DNA from: a virus
Length of the DNA: 64,000 nt
Virus record (IMG/VR): IMGVR_UViG_3300042463_001065
Coordinates: 1-64,000 of that record
Direction: 5' to 3' (one strand)
Below are positions 23,380 to 35,500 of the stretch, piece after piece. Below the pieces are notes generated by a model. The model searched no databases, had not been told where the DNA came from, and worked only from the letters and a program-made list of their open reading frames with translations. Numbering within the stretch: position 1 is the first letter of the stretch; every line of letters starts with the position of its first letter. Made by a program: the position numbers and the translations under genes.

Positions 23380-26300
23380 ATGGAAAGTCCACTATCATTT
23401 GATTCTACGGAAAACTTTAGAAAAAAATTATTACTAAAAAACTTGAAACCTTATAAAGTTGATGGTTTTTATAGTCCCGCAGAAAAAGTAACAAGTAGAG
23501 AATTTTCAGTAAACGATTATTCGGTTATTGATTCAATACCATTAGACATAACTTCAAAATTAATTGAACCTAATTTAATAGGTCAAAATAAATACACACC
23601 ACAAGCCGGTAGTTTTGGTGATATTGTTAATATTAATGTAAATAAAACAACACAAACAAATTTAGGATTTTACGGATATCCTAAAACTGAAAAGTCGTTT
23701 TTAGAAGTTTTTGGTAAAACAAAAGAAAAGGAGTTAGTTGTACAAAATCAGTACGGACCTGAAGGACAACAAAGTAAAACTACAGTAACACCTAACGTAA
23801 ATTTTCAAACAAAGGCAAATGAAGGTAATTATGGATATCCCGATTCTATTAATAGTGATTTAGAAAAAAAAGGAAATGAATTAGAAAGGTTTTTAAGAGT
23901 ATTAAATAAATACGGTCCGGAAAAAGGAGGAGGTCAATATGGTGATAGTGTTGTTTTTGAATTAAAAACATTTGGTATTAATACTGGTGAATATAGAAAT
24001 CAAAAAGATGCTGAAGGTAGTGAATTGGAGACCGTTGGACAAAGACAAGAAATTTTTCAATACATTAAAAATAAGTATGGTCCGGCAACTAAAGGTGGTC
24101 GTTCTTATGGTAGTACTGTTGATATTAATAAAGACCAACAAACACAAACAAATTTTGGAGAATATCTTCCAACCGAAAGTTCGGGAGATAATAGTCCTTT
24201 AGAAATATTTGGAGAACAAAGTCTGACAATTTTATTAAATAATACATACCAACCATTCAATCCCGTAGAAGCGACACCTAATGATAATGTTGAACAAAAA
24301 CCAAATAAAGGTGAATATTTATACGGTTCTTTTGTTGGAAAAACAACTGAAGAATCACAATCATTTTATTATGCAAAAAATAAATACAATAGTGGTGAAG
24401 GTACTTTTACAACACCAGAAGAAGTAACATATATTAATGAAACAATTAATAGCCCTTATAGATTAAGTGACAGTACATTTGCGTTCATACCTTCAGATTA
24501 TTTACCTGTAACAATCTTAACAACAGACAATGTTGAAAATATTAATGGTAGTGATGGAAAACTAAGTCAAGATTCCGCATTGGCTCAAATGGGTGCAAAA
24601 CAACTTCAAAAAGAATTTAAGGCGAGAGTTGCATTTGAATTATTACAACAAACATTAGGTAGATCAACACTTAGTAATTCATCTATATCGCCTGATAGTG
24701 GAGGTATTTCAGTAAAACCAAATTTAAATCCTTTTGATGCTTTAGGTGTATTATCAAATAATCTTCCTATAATACAAAGAGATTTTAAAATTACACAACC
24801 ACTTGTTGATAATCCCGGCACTTTAGGTTTTGTGGGTAGACTTTCAGGTTTATACTCACCATATTCTATTATTCCTGGAGAATATTTTGATTATCCTAAT
24901 AGGAACTTTATTAGTCAAATACAAGAAAATCCTGTAGGAGCAACTAACAATCTACTTAATAATTTAGTAAACAGGATAGCGACACCATTGATTGATACTT
25001 CATCTGAATTATTTTTAGCAAATACTTCAGATGCGGTTAGAGGATTGTTGTTTGATCAATTATTTTACAACTATTATAGACCAAACTATCTATTAACTTC
25101 ATTAAGAAACCCCAACCTTTTAGCACCACAAGGTAACTATTATATTGGTAATAATAAAAACTTTATAAGAGATGCTGTAAGTCCAAAAACGGATTTGGCT
25201 AAGTGGAAAAATGGTAAGGCAAATATAGGTCCTGTTTTTAGTTATAGTGAAATTTCTAAAGAATATGAAGGTCAAAAAGTTACTGATATTCCTTTTGGTA
25301 CTTATGCCAAACCTTTCTACGATAGCGTCGGTATACAAGGAGGATTTACTTGGGTTGCAAATAATAACATATACCAACCAGGTAAATTTGTAGGACCCGG
25401 TAACCTTCAAATCAATAGTGCAGGTACTGACACGGTTTTTGAACAATCATCTTTTGGTCCCGAATATAACAAAACAAAATCATCTGATTTTGATTTAACA
25501 GAAGGTTCTTTACTGGATGTTACTCAAAAATTAGTACAAGCGGCTAATAACTCATCAAGAAGATCTGAACATGTTGGTAACGCAATAAATCAAGTGTCAA
25601 AAGTTTTCAAAGACGGACTTTTGGAAATGACCAAAGGATCAAAAGTAATAAGATATACTACACCAAATTCAGTAAATAAGACACCAACAATAAAGGGGTA
25701 TGAATATTGTAGATTGTTTACAAAAGATAGACCTTACTATACATATAACGAATTACAAAAGTCTGACGGACTTTTAAGAAGTGGAGGTAAAAATTCATAT
25801 TCAGTTTTAGATAACACATATAACTTGAACATCGCACCAATGAAATCCGTTGGTAATGCTGGATCAACTAACATAGACATTAACGGAAAAGTTAAAAAGT
25901 ACATGTTATCAATAGAAAACTTAGCTTGGAGAAGTTCTAGTAGGGCTGGTTACAGAATTGATGATTTACCGGCATGTGAAGTCGGACCGAATGGTGGTAG
26001 AATAATGTGGTTTCCACCATATGATTTAACTTTTAATGATACCTCAACTGCACAATGGGAAGGAATTAGATTTTTAGGTAGACCTGAACCTCTATACGTT
26101 TATAAAAGTACCGAGAGAGGAGGATCACTATCATTTAAAATAGTTGTTGATCACCCATCAATAATGAATATTATAGTTAATAAAGAATTAGAAAAAGAAA
26201 ATAATAGTGAAACTACTAAGATTATTGATTCATTTTTTGCAGGTTGTTTAAAATATGACCCTATTGATTTATTAAAAAAGTATAGACAATTTAGTTTGAG

Positions 26301-29253
26301 TGACATTTACGAAACGACAACCACACTTAGAACGATAAGAGAACTTGAATTAGTAAAAAATGAATTACCCAACGAAAAAGTAACAGGAGAAAAAACAATA
26401 GAAACAAATACAGAATTACCTAAAGCAGAAGAAAAATCAAATGAAACAAATAAAATTGTTGATGAATTAAATAAAGAATCGGAAAAAGGAGGTAAATTTG
26501 AAGAGGTTATTTTATTATTTGACCAATCAATACCAAAGGAAAAAACAAATTTAGATCCAGATATAGAAAAAAGTAAAACTCTAAGTGATGCTAACTATGA
26601 AACACTTTATAGTACATTTATTAATAATGAGCAAACATATAAAAATAAGATAGAAAATATAGATGGTTACCCTGATGGGTACTATATGAGATTTTCAGAC
26701 TTTAAAAAATTTAAAACAAAAGAAGAAATAATTGCAAGTAACAATACTGTTACAGACACTAATTTAGGTACCGACTATATTATTTTTAGAAAAAATGAAT
26801 TAAACAGTTTATTTTCTAATATAAAAGAACAAAAAAATAATTTTGATGATTTATTAAAAAAAATCGCATCGGCTTTAGATTCCGAATCCACAGTTTCTTT
26901 CAACATAGTTGCATCTGCAAATGCTAATGGTAGTGTTTCTTATAATGATTTATTATCTAAAAGAAGATATGACGCGGTACTACAAACAATTTTAAGTTTC
27001 CCAACATCAAATGGGACCTTAAAAAAATATTATGACTCAAAGAAATTAACAATAACACCGGTATTTGAAGGAAAAACCTCTTTATTAAAAAATAAAAATT
27101 ACTCAGATATTAGATGTGATAAGCCATTTAAAAACACTAATGAAGATGGATACTCATCAATACAAGCTATGTTATGTAGAAGAACAACCATAACAGAATT
27201 AAAAGTGAGTCCACCTAATATTACAACAACACCTGAAGACTCCTCATCAACTCCTGATAAATTAAAAGAAAATTTAGAGGGTAGTGGTCCTAATTTATTA
27301 GCCGCTGACAACAAAACTACAGAAAACCCAACACCACAATATAAAACGGTTGAAAGGCAAATCACTGTTAATTCAGCAAACCCAAATTTAAAGGGATTGA
27401 CCAAAAAATTATTGAGAAGGTTGTTAAGTGAATGTGATTATTTTGAAATGGTCAAACAACAACAACCAATGATCTATGACGGGATAAAAAGTAAGATTAA
27501 AAACTTCCAACCCGTTTTTCATTCAATCACTCCTGAAGGATTAAACTCAAGATTAACCTTTTTACATCAATGTACAAGACCTGGAGATACAATACCTACG
27601 GCTACTTCAACAGGGACGGGGTTAGATTATAATGACGTATTTAATAGTGCTTTTGGTACTCCACCTGTAGTTATAATCAGAGTAGGAGATTTTTATCACA
27701 CTAAGGCAGTTATTGATTCTGTACAATTTAAATATGACGATGCTAAATTTGATCTGAACCCTGAAGGGATAGGACTTCAACCAATGATTGCAGATGTGAC
27801 GCTAAGTCTTAAATTTATTGGTGGTCACGGTTTAGCAAAACCAATTGCACAAATACAAAACGCACTTACATTTAATTATTATGCTAATACTGAAATTTAC
27901 GATGAAAGAGCCGAAGTGACAGAACCTGTTTTTGATGAAACAAACGCGGAAATTTTAGACGATATTGAAAACGAATACGGGGTATTAGATGTTAAAGACA
28001 ATCAAGGAAGTGGTGCTGGAAACACAATAGGTACTGTTTTATCTAATTTCTTAGATGTGACCACAAGTGCAGTTACAGGAAGTGTTCAGTACGAAACAAA
28101 AATGACAGAATTGGTTCAAAAAACCAAAGACTATTTTGATTCAGTGTTTAATAATATAGAAAAAATTAATAATGAAGCATTAATTGGTGGTATTATTTTA
28201 TATAATAATAATAAAAAATATACTGATGGATATTTTAATTGGTTAAGTGGTAGTACGAATAATCTTGTTAAAATTTTTGGTAAACCCGTTGCAACCGCAT
28301 TAACAATAAAACAAGTTATAGACCAAGCAAAACTGGATGTAGATAACGAAGACTCACCAATACTTGGAGGTTTACAAAATACTAATTTTAATAAAGAGGA
28401 AAAACGAAAAATTAAAAGAAAGTTAAAAGAAATAATTGATACACAATTCGGATTTCTAATTGGAGTAACTTCTAACGCTCAAGGTAATATAATAGATAAT
28501 GAGTTAAAATTAATACAAATTACAGATGAGTTAAATTTTATTTGTGATAAGACTGACGGTTATTTAAATAAAAGAGGTGGGGCTGTAATTTATAATTTGT
28601 CTGGAACTACAGGTGAAGACGACCCATTATCAAACACTTATGATGAATTTGTAAATGATTTTTTAAAAGTGGGTAACGATTTAAACTATTTCAACCAAAA
28701 ACTTGATGAGTATAAAATAGTCCCTTCAGGATCTCCTTACACTTTTAATTCGGAATATCTTTTTGAGATGTACTTAACACCTGATTTAGAAGAAGGTAAG
28801 GGTTATGAAAATGTACCTAAAGCCGTAAATGTGTTTTTTATTGTTCTTGGTAAACAAATTTTGGATGGATACGAAAAATTTGTAGACAATATTGTAACAG
28901 TTATAGAAGACACAACTAATCAAGACCTTTGGAAAACTTATTTATTATCCAACTTAGGATTTAATTATTTTGCAAATGAAAATAAAATAGTGAAAAGACA
29001 GACAGGTCTATATCAAGATTTTGAAAGATCTAAAACGGAAAGTACAAAATTATTTCAAAAATTTAAAGATGAAGTACTAACGAGTTTATTACCTAATAAT
29101 ATTTATAAACCATTTAATGGACAAAAGAAAAGAATTATGGATTATGAAAAACAAAATCCAGCACAACAACAAAACGAACAAAATTTAAGAAATGTTTGGT
29201 CACAAATAGACATACCAAGCGAATACTTTAACCTTAAAAAAACATTAAATTAG
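23380..29253 (+). CDS. Giant baseplate hub protein with repeats and an OmpA-like segment
   Basis: 1957 residues. N-terminal region (about 66-350) holds roughly five imperfect repeats of about 65 residues keyed by NKYGPE, a later YG and a GxYGYP phrase. A central region (LENLAWRSSSRAG, GRIMWFPPYDLTF) and RPEPLYVYKSTERGGSLSFKIVVDHPS look like a hub or virion core domain. Near residues 1167-1210, ASANANGSVSYNDLLSKRRY resembles the OmpA/MotB peptidoglycan-binding loop. A C-terminal part contains FLHQCTRPGDTI and VVIIRVGDFYHTKAVIDSVQF, phrases I associate with baseplate proteins of Bacteroidota phages. Role in the central baseplate is inferred from order: tape measure, this gene, then gp53-like. 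Confidence 0.65.
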   Translation: MESPLSFDSTENFRKKLLLKNLKPYKVDGFYSPAEKVTSREFSVNDYSVIDSIPLDITSKLIEPNLIGQNKYTPQAGSFGDIVNINVNKTTQTNLGFYGYPKTEKSFLEVFGKTKEKELVVQNQYGPEGQQSKTTVTPNVNFQTKANEGNYGYPDSINSDLEKKGNELERFLRVLNKYGPEKGGGQYGDSVVFELKTFGINTGEYRNQKDAEGSELETVGQRQEIFQYIKNKYGPATKGGRSYGSTVDINKDQQTQTNFGEYLPTESSGDNSPLEIFGEQSLTILLNNTYQPFNPVEATPNDNVEQKPNKGEYLYGSFVGKTTEESQSFYYAKNKYNSGEGTFTTPEEVTYINETINSPYRLSDSTFAFIPSDYLPVTILTTDNVENINGSDGKLSQDSALAQMGAKQLQKEFKARVAFELLQQTLGRSTLSNSSISPDSGGISVKPNLNPFDALGVLSNNLPIIQRDFKITQPLVDNPGTLGFVGRLSGLYSPYSIIPGEYFDYPNRNFISQIQENPVGATNNLLNNLVNRIATPLIDTSSELFLANTSDAVRGLLFDQLFYNYYRPNYLLTSLRNPNLLAPQGNYYIGNNKNFIRDAVSPKTDLAKWKNGKANIGPVFSYSEISKEYEGQKVTDIPFGTYAKPFYDSVGIQGGFTWVANNNIYQPGKFVGPGNLQINSAGTDTVFEQSSFGPEYNKTKSSDFDLTEGSLLDVTQKLVQAANNSSRRSEHVGNAINQVSKVFKDGLLEMTKGSKVIRYTTPNSVNKTPTIKGYEYCRLFTKDRPYYTYNELQKSDGLLRSGGKNSYSVLDNTYNLNIAPMKSVGNAGSTNIDINGKVKKYMLSIENLAWRSSSRAGYRIDDLPACEVGPNGGRIMWFPPYDLTFNDTSTAQWEGIRFLGRPEPLYVYKSTERGGSLSFKIVVDHPSIMNIIVNKELEKENNSETTKIIDSFFAGCLKYDPIDLLKKYRQFSLSDIYETTTTLRTIRELELVKNELPNEKVTGEKTIETNTELPKAEEKSNETNKIVDELNKESEKGGKFEEVILLFDQSIPKEKTNLDPDIEKSKTLSDANYETLYSTFINNEQTYKNKIENIDGYPDGYYMRFSDFKKFKTKEEIIASNNTVTDTNLGTDYIIFRKNELNSLFSNIKEQKNNFDDLLKKIASALDSESTVSFNIVASANANGSVSYNDLLSKRRYDAVLQTILSFPTSNGTLKKYYDSKKLTITPVFEGKTSLLKNKNYSDIRCDKPFKNTNEDGYSSIQAMLCRRTTITELKVSPPNITTTPEDSSSTPDKLKENLEGSGPNLLAADNKTTENPTPQYKTVERQITVNSANPNLKGLTKKLLRRLLSECDYFEMVKQQQPMIYDGIKSKIKNFQPVFHSITPEGLNSRLTFLHQCTRPGDTIPTATSTGTGLDYNDVFNSAFGTPPVVIIRVGDFYHTKAVIDSVQFKYDDAKFDLNPEGIGLQPMIADVTLSLKFIGGHGLAKPIAQIQNALTFNYYANTEIYDERAEVTEPVFDETNAEILDDIENEYGVLDVKDNQGSGAGNTIGTVLSNFLDVTTSAVTGSVQYETKMTELVQKTKDYFDSVFNNIEKINNEALIGGIILYNNNKKYTDGYFNWLSGSTNNLVKIFGKPVATALTIKQVIDQAKLDVDNEDSPILGGLQNTNFNKEEKRKIKRKLKEIIDTQFGFLIGVTSNAQGNIIDNELKLIQITDELNFICDKTDGYLNKRGGAVIYNLSGTTGEDDPLSNTYDEFVNDFLKVGNDLNYFNQKLDEYKIVPSGSPYTFNSEYLFEMYLTPDLEEGKGYENVPKAVNVFFIVLGKQILDGYEKFVDNIVTVIEDTTNQDLWKTYLLSNLGFNYFANENKIVKRQTGLYQDFERSKTESTKLFQKFKDEVLTSLLPNNIYKPFNGQKKRIMDYEKQNPAQQQNEQNLRNVWSQIDIPSEYFNLKKTLN

Positions 29254-29254
29254 T

Positions 29255-29572
29255 ATGGATTTTTATAGAAGATACAGCAAATTTACACTTAATGGAACCT
29301 CATTAGTGGTACCATTCATAAACATAGGTAATAGACCTTCCGATCAAAAATATATTTACAGATCGGGACAATCAAGGTTAGATAAAATTAGTTATGAAAA
29401 ATACGGATCACCATATTTTGGTTGGTTAATACAAATAGCGAACCCGATTTATGGTGGTCTTGAAAGTAATATACCAGATGGTACAATATTGATCATACCA
29501 TTTCCATTAATAAGTGCATTACAAGACTACAAAAGTGCGATAGATAGTTATATTTTTTATTATGGCAGATAA
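29255..29572 (+). CDS. Baseplate wedge protein (T4 gp53-like)
   Basis: 105 residues. The phrase RLDKISYEKYGSPYFGWLIQIANP, then DGTILIIPFPL, matches the LysM-like pattern of T4 gp53-type wedge proteins: a Tyr-rich helix followed by a strand ending in PFPL. Such proteins clamp the wedges around the hub. It is separated by 1 base from the upstream giant gene and overlaps the next by 11 bases, so all three are likely co-translated. Confidence 0.7.
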   Translation: MDFYRRYSKFTLNGTSLVVPFINIGNRPSDQKYIYRSGQSRLDKISYEKYGSPYFGWLIQIANPIYGGLESNIPDGTILIIPFPLISALQDYKSAIDSYIFYYGR

Positions 29573-32500
29573 TTTAAATCAAAAAACAATTTATGTAGAA
29601 ACTGACTACGATAATATAATTTTAATAGACCCTAATAAAATTGTAGTTGATGGAGAAGTTAAAGATCGTTTAGTTGACCACGAAGATTTAGTCTTTTATG
29701 CAAATTTAGAAACTAAAGTTGTACCAAGAACAAAATTAGCGGTTGGGTTAGATTTGGATAGTGATGTTATCAACACACAAATTGCAAGTTTGGAAGGAAG
29801 AAAAACCGGAGACCCGAATAAAAAAGGAGATGATATTAACTTTTTAAGACCTAAAGGTAAAGATTCATATGATACAAGTTGGTCAGATCAAGTAACCGGT
29901 ATGGGGTCAAGAGAAGGTCAAGGATTAAATCAAACAAACGAGAGGCAAATAAACAATAAAGACGGTACCATAAGATACGCTAGATCGGTTTCTAACTATC
30001 AAGATACACAAATGTTAGGTATTGAAAGTATTAGGGTAGATATAACTGGTGGAAAGGCGGGAGGTATGTTTACCCCAACAGTAGACATACAACTTATTGA
30101 TATACAAGGAAGAACTTTGTTTGAACAAGGGGAAAACTCACTTTATTCTGTATTTTTTAATCTACCATATCCCATATTTTATTTAACATTAAAAGGTTAT
30201 TACGGTAAAGCGATAAGATATAGTTTAAATTTAGTTAGTTTTAATGCGAGTTTTGATAACAGCTTGGGAAATTTTAAAATAGACCTTAAATTGATTGGTA
30301 AAAATTCAGGATTACTAAGCGACAGCTTATTAGACTATTCAAGGACTGCACCAAAAATGTTTCCACAAATAGTTGAAACAAAAGACCCATCACCAACAAA
30401 TAGTGTAAATACTACAGTAAAATCAGAACAATCATCATTAGGTAGACAAAAATTAGATGAAGTTTATAAAATATATAAATCAAAAGGATTAATTGATGAA
30501 AGTTTCCCACATCTAACAATAGATGAGTTTATTGAAGACGCAGATAGCTTTACAACCTTCATGAACCAAAGTATAGAACAAGGAGATTTTGTGGTTTTAA
30601 GTGACATTGACCAATTTAGAAATGACCTTTTAGAGATTAAAGATAGGGCATATAAAGTAGTTTTGAATAACTATTTAGACACATCAAATTATATAATTTA
30701 TGATGGGCAAATTTTTTATTCATTTAAAAACACTTTAGATTTTCAGAAAAGACAAGACATAATATCGGCAATTAAGGCTGAAATAAATAATTCCTTAGAT
30801 AACATGAGAAGAAACGCCTCTTTTGGTGAGGATGCTCAAGGGGAAAATCAAATACCTGTCACTATAACTGATGAAGAAATTTTTGAGGATTTTGATTATA
30901 ATAAGTTAACTTTTGAAGATTATAAAAAAACAATGGCCGCAAGAATTGGGTCAATACCTACTGACGAACAAGTAAATCTTTTTATTACTCAAATAAATCA
31001 AGATTTTTTAGCTAAAGAAATTATAAAAGATATTAATGGTAATGATATTGAAACATTCCCTACACTTATAAAATATGGAGAAATAAATTTTGGTGGTAAT
31101 AAATACGTCACAAATAGTTTTTTGGATAAAATAAACGTTCTTAAAACTAGAATAGATGAAAGGGAAGTAGAGATAGAAACAGAAATATCAAACAGCCTAG
31201 CGGTAAGATTCTTTTCTAAAGATGGTGGTTTAGGGTATGAACCTACTTTAAGAAATGTAATGGCAATACTAATTGCTGGTTTAGATACTTTCTATCGTCT
31301 AATGGATAAGACACATACAGACGCTAATAATTTAAGAGATAATCCAAGAAGAGTATCTACAATTTTACCTCCTGATAAAAATAATAGTATTGATGGAAAA
31401 AATTCCACACAAGGAGTATCTGAAGAAATTAAAAACATTAATATTGTTTATCCTTGGCCGACATATTTTGTTGAAGAAAAAGACGAAGAAGGTAATAATA
31501 AGTATAATATTCATTATGTTGGCGAACCAAAATATGCCGATCAAACAGAAGGTTTTGATGAAAATGTTTGGCCTGAAGTAAAATTTTTAGAAAGTTACTT
31601 AAACGCTTCAATTGAAAAGTCAGTTCAAGCTAAAAGAAATGTCTATAACAACCCAAAAGAATTGGCAAAATACGGTTCTTGTAATACTTTGTATTTTCCA
31701 TTTGAGGTTGCACCATATTTTAACACATCAGAAGTACAATTTATGTATGAAATGTATGAAAGAATTTATGCGTTGAGTCATTATACAAAACTCAAAAAAA
31801 GCACATTTAACACTAAACAGATAAATAAATTTTTAGCAGAATTAGAGGCTAAAAATATAATAAGTTCTGCACTACAAAACCCACAGTTAGTAGAGAAATT
31901 AAAAACAAAAAAATATAATTTACGAACATTAAGAGATGAGCTACAGGCGATATCAAATTATAACGGTGCTGGTACATCATGGAATGATTTCATAAGAGAT
32001 AAATACGTAACAGAAGAAATAAGAAACGTTATTCAAAAAGATTATGGTTTATATGATTTAAGCACTTTGAGTACAAGATCTATAAGTTTAGATAACACCA
32101 CACCATTTATTAAAAATTTTGAAGATTATTTAAGAAGTACAGAAGTAGAAGAAATTTCATTTTTGGATACTTTACCATATACTGACGAATATTTTGTGAC
32201 AGGTTCTACGGTATATACTACGCCTAATAATTATAATCTAACTGTTGAAACGTATATTTTTTTAGATGATAAAAAAACAATTGCAAGATTGAACGAGACT
32301 GAAAGCATTAAAAAAATAAAATGTTATAAATACTACGCTAAAAAACAATTTGAAAATTTTACAACACCAATATTGGTTAGTAAAAGTAGTTCAAAAACTG
32401 TTAATAATAGACTAACACTTAAAGAATTTTTTATTGATAATGATTTTGTTGATAGATATGTTACAGTAGATAAACTTGAATTAGACCCAACATTTTATTC

Positions 32501-35500
32501 AGGAAATGTTGAAACAAACATACAAAGTTGTTCATTATTAAATACACCATACTTTATAAATGCATTATTAAAAGGTGTTGAATTAGAAAAAAATTCAAAC
32601 GAAAACCCATATGTTGCGCTTGGATATATTTATTTGAACTCATTACCTCTTTCAGAATTATCTGACCCACTTATTGACTACGATACTGATAGATATTTAG
32701 ATTCTTTTGGTGGAACACTCAAGAATTTTTCATCAATACATCAAATACCATATGCTACAGTATTAAAATTTGGTTCTGTTTGGCATAGGTATAAAAATTA
32801 TGTAGAAACCCAAAAAGATATACTAGATGATGTATGGGAAAATTTTAATTATCAAAAATATTATGACCCATTTTTAAACAATTTACAAACACAGTTTAAA
32901 ATTAAAAATTATACAGGAGGATCTATAGACTTTAAAGCATTAGATTTAAAGGTAGAACCATTTACTGGATACATGGATATATTAAACACAGGATTTTACC
33001 CAAAACTTATAAACGATTTTTATTGGTTCTTTACTAAAAAAGATTTATTCACAACATATAACCAAACTGAATTTGATAATTTATATAATGAAGGCAAATT
33101 AAAAATTGGATCAAACACTAATGCCTCTTATTTTATGAATTTTAGTGGAGACCCAAACGATAACGCAAGAGCTATTATTATTAAACCATATTTTCAATAC
33201 GTCACATTTGATAAAGACCCACTGATTGATAAAAGTTACAAAACACATTTACTTATACCTTCAAATGGAGGTATAAAAATCAACCAAACAGTATTTGAGT
33301 GTTTTGATGTTAACGACAAACTAAAAATTGAAGTGATTAATAATCCGGCAATGTATAATGGTTCTGTAAGGTCTTTTTGGGGAGCACCACAATTTGGGTA
33401 TTATGATAACGATTTAATTAAAAAACCTGAGTATTATGAATATTTAAATTTTGGGAAAGAACTGATGTCCAAAACAGTGGAAGATATGTTTTCAATATTT
33501 AAACCTGAAATCTTAGACTTTTTTGAAAAGGTGTTTTTAGGTTTTTGTGAACCAAACCCAACCGCAAACGATATTCTTTTTTTAGAAAAAGAACAAACAA
33601 GCCCAACATATACAAGTACAAATAAAATAAAAAATATAAAAGAAAGAAGATTATTTGATCAAATTAAAAACATTTTTTTAGTTAGAGATAATGACGTTGA
33701 ATTAGTTAACCAAGAAAACCAAGATGCCTATGAATTGGCAAAAAGACAATTAGCCAACATGTCGTTAGGTATTAAAAAATTTATGGAGTTTGATTGTGTT
33801 TTTAAAATGGGAAATGCTGGAAATTTTGATAGAAGGTTATTTAACAGTATATTGAATGAACCAGGAAATCCTGTTGACCCATTTGTTTTTGAACCATATG
33901 AGATAAACACATTACCTGGTGCCGGACAAACAATATCATTAACCCAAAGTAGGGTAAGCTATAATAATGAATGGAAAACTATGTTAAAATATGTTGGTTT
34001 TTCAACTATCAGTGGTTGCAACTACACTAATACGGGTTCCACGTTTACTGATTTTTTTATAGATATGAATATTAAATTCTCAGAAGATAATATAAAAACA
34101 TTATATCCACTCATCAGAATATACGCAACACAAAAACAACAAAAATTAAAACAAAATTTACCATACAATGGTCAAACTTTTACAAAACAACTTAAAGCAT
34201 TTTTAGATGACCTAAGTTTGGTTGACGATAATATAATTTCAGAAGTATCATTGTATTTAAATAAAAACTTACCTAACAAAAAAACAAAAACCAATTCAAA
34301 TGCAACAGTAGAAGGTGAAACAACCAAATTGTCTTTGTATAATGTATTTCAAACATTAAATGATAAGTGGATTTCAGGTACTGACTTTCAAACCAAAACA
34401 CTATTTGAAGATTTTTTATTTCATGATACCGCAAATAATGATATTGGAGATAAGATACAAATAAATTTAGAAGACGTAAGAGATCTTTTTAAAAGTGACG
34501 GAGGAACCGATATATATTCAATAATTGGTTACTTGTTGGAGTTATGTAGTAACATGATCTTTTTTTCTTTACCGGCTTACATTAATTTTTATGGTATACA
34601 AAACCCATCAAAAAATCCTCAAGCGGTAGACATTGATCCGGCTAATAGTTTATTTGGTACTTGGACAAACGTAGATTATATAAATTCAACAGCAAAGTTT
34701 TTATGTGTTTACACAGGTAAAGAATCGGAAAAACCAAGACAAAATGATAACAGTTTTGTATTATACGGAGATGATAGTTACGATTTTAGAAATCCAACAA
34801 CAAACCCAAACAGAAAACAAGACGGTAAACAAAATAAATCTTTATCAAATAAAGTGGTAGGGTTTAATGTTGACTTTGGTATAAGAAATCAAAATATATT
34901 TAAAAATATAAGTGTTGGGATGCAAGACAAAAAAAACACAGCGGCAACATTTATGGTTAGAGATAATTTGGCTAATAGTGCTAGTGGTGATAGAATAAAT
35001 CAACAAACCGCTTCATTATATTCGTTTTACAAATCATTATCATATACATGTACTGTGAATAGTATGTCTAATGCAATGATACAACCTATGATGTATTTTA
35101 ATTTAAGACATGTACCTTTATTTTATGGACCATATCTAATATTTAAGGTAAGTCATCAGTTAAGTAGTGGTGGTGAATTTACGACTGATTTTACAGGTTC
35201 AAGAATGCCTAAATACGCATTACCACAACCTGAAAGTTTAGGAACATATGTTAAGGCAAATTACTTACAAAAATATAAAGCAAAAATATTAGAAAGAAAA
35301 AACACAGAGGGACAACCTGAAAATTATGAATCAATATTAGATCCAGAACAACAAAAACTAGAAAAAGAAGGTTTATTGTCAGATCAAAGTGCTTGTGAAC
35401 AAATAGTAAATGCTGATTATAAAACATTCCCATTTGTTCAAGTAGATAAAAAAACTTTAACTTTTGAAGATTTAAAGGTTTTGATAAATGATACATTAGG

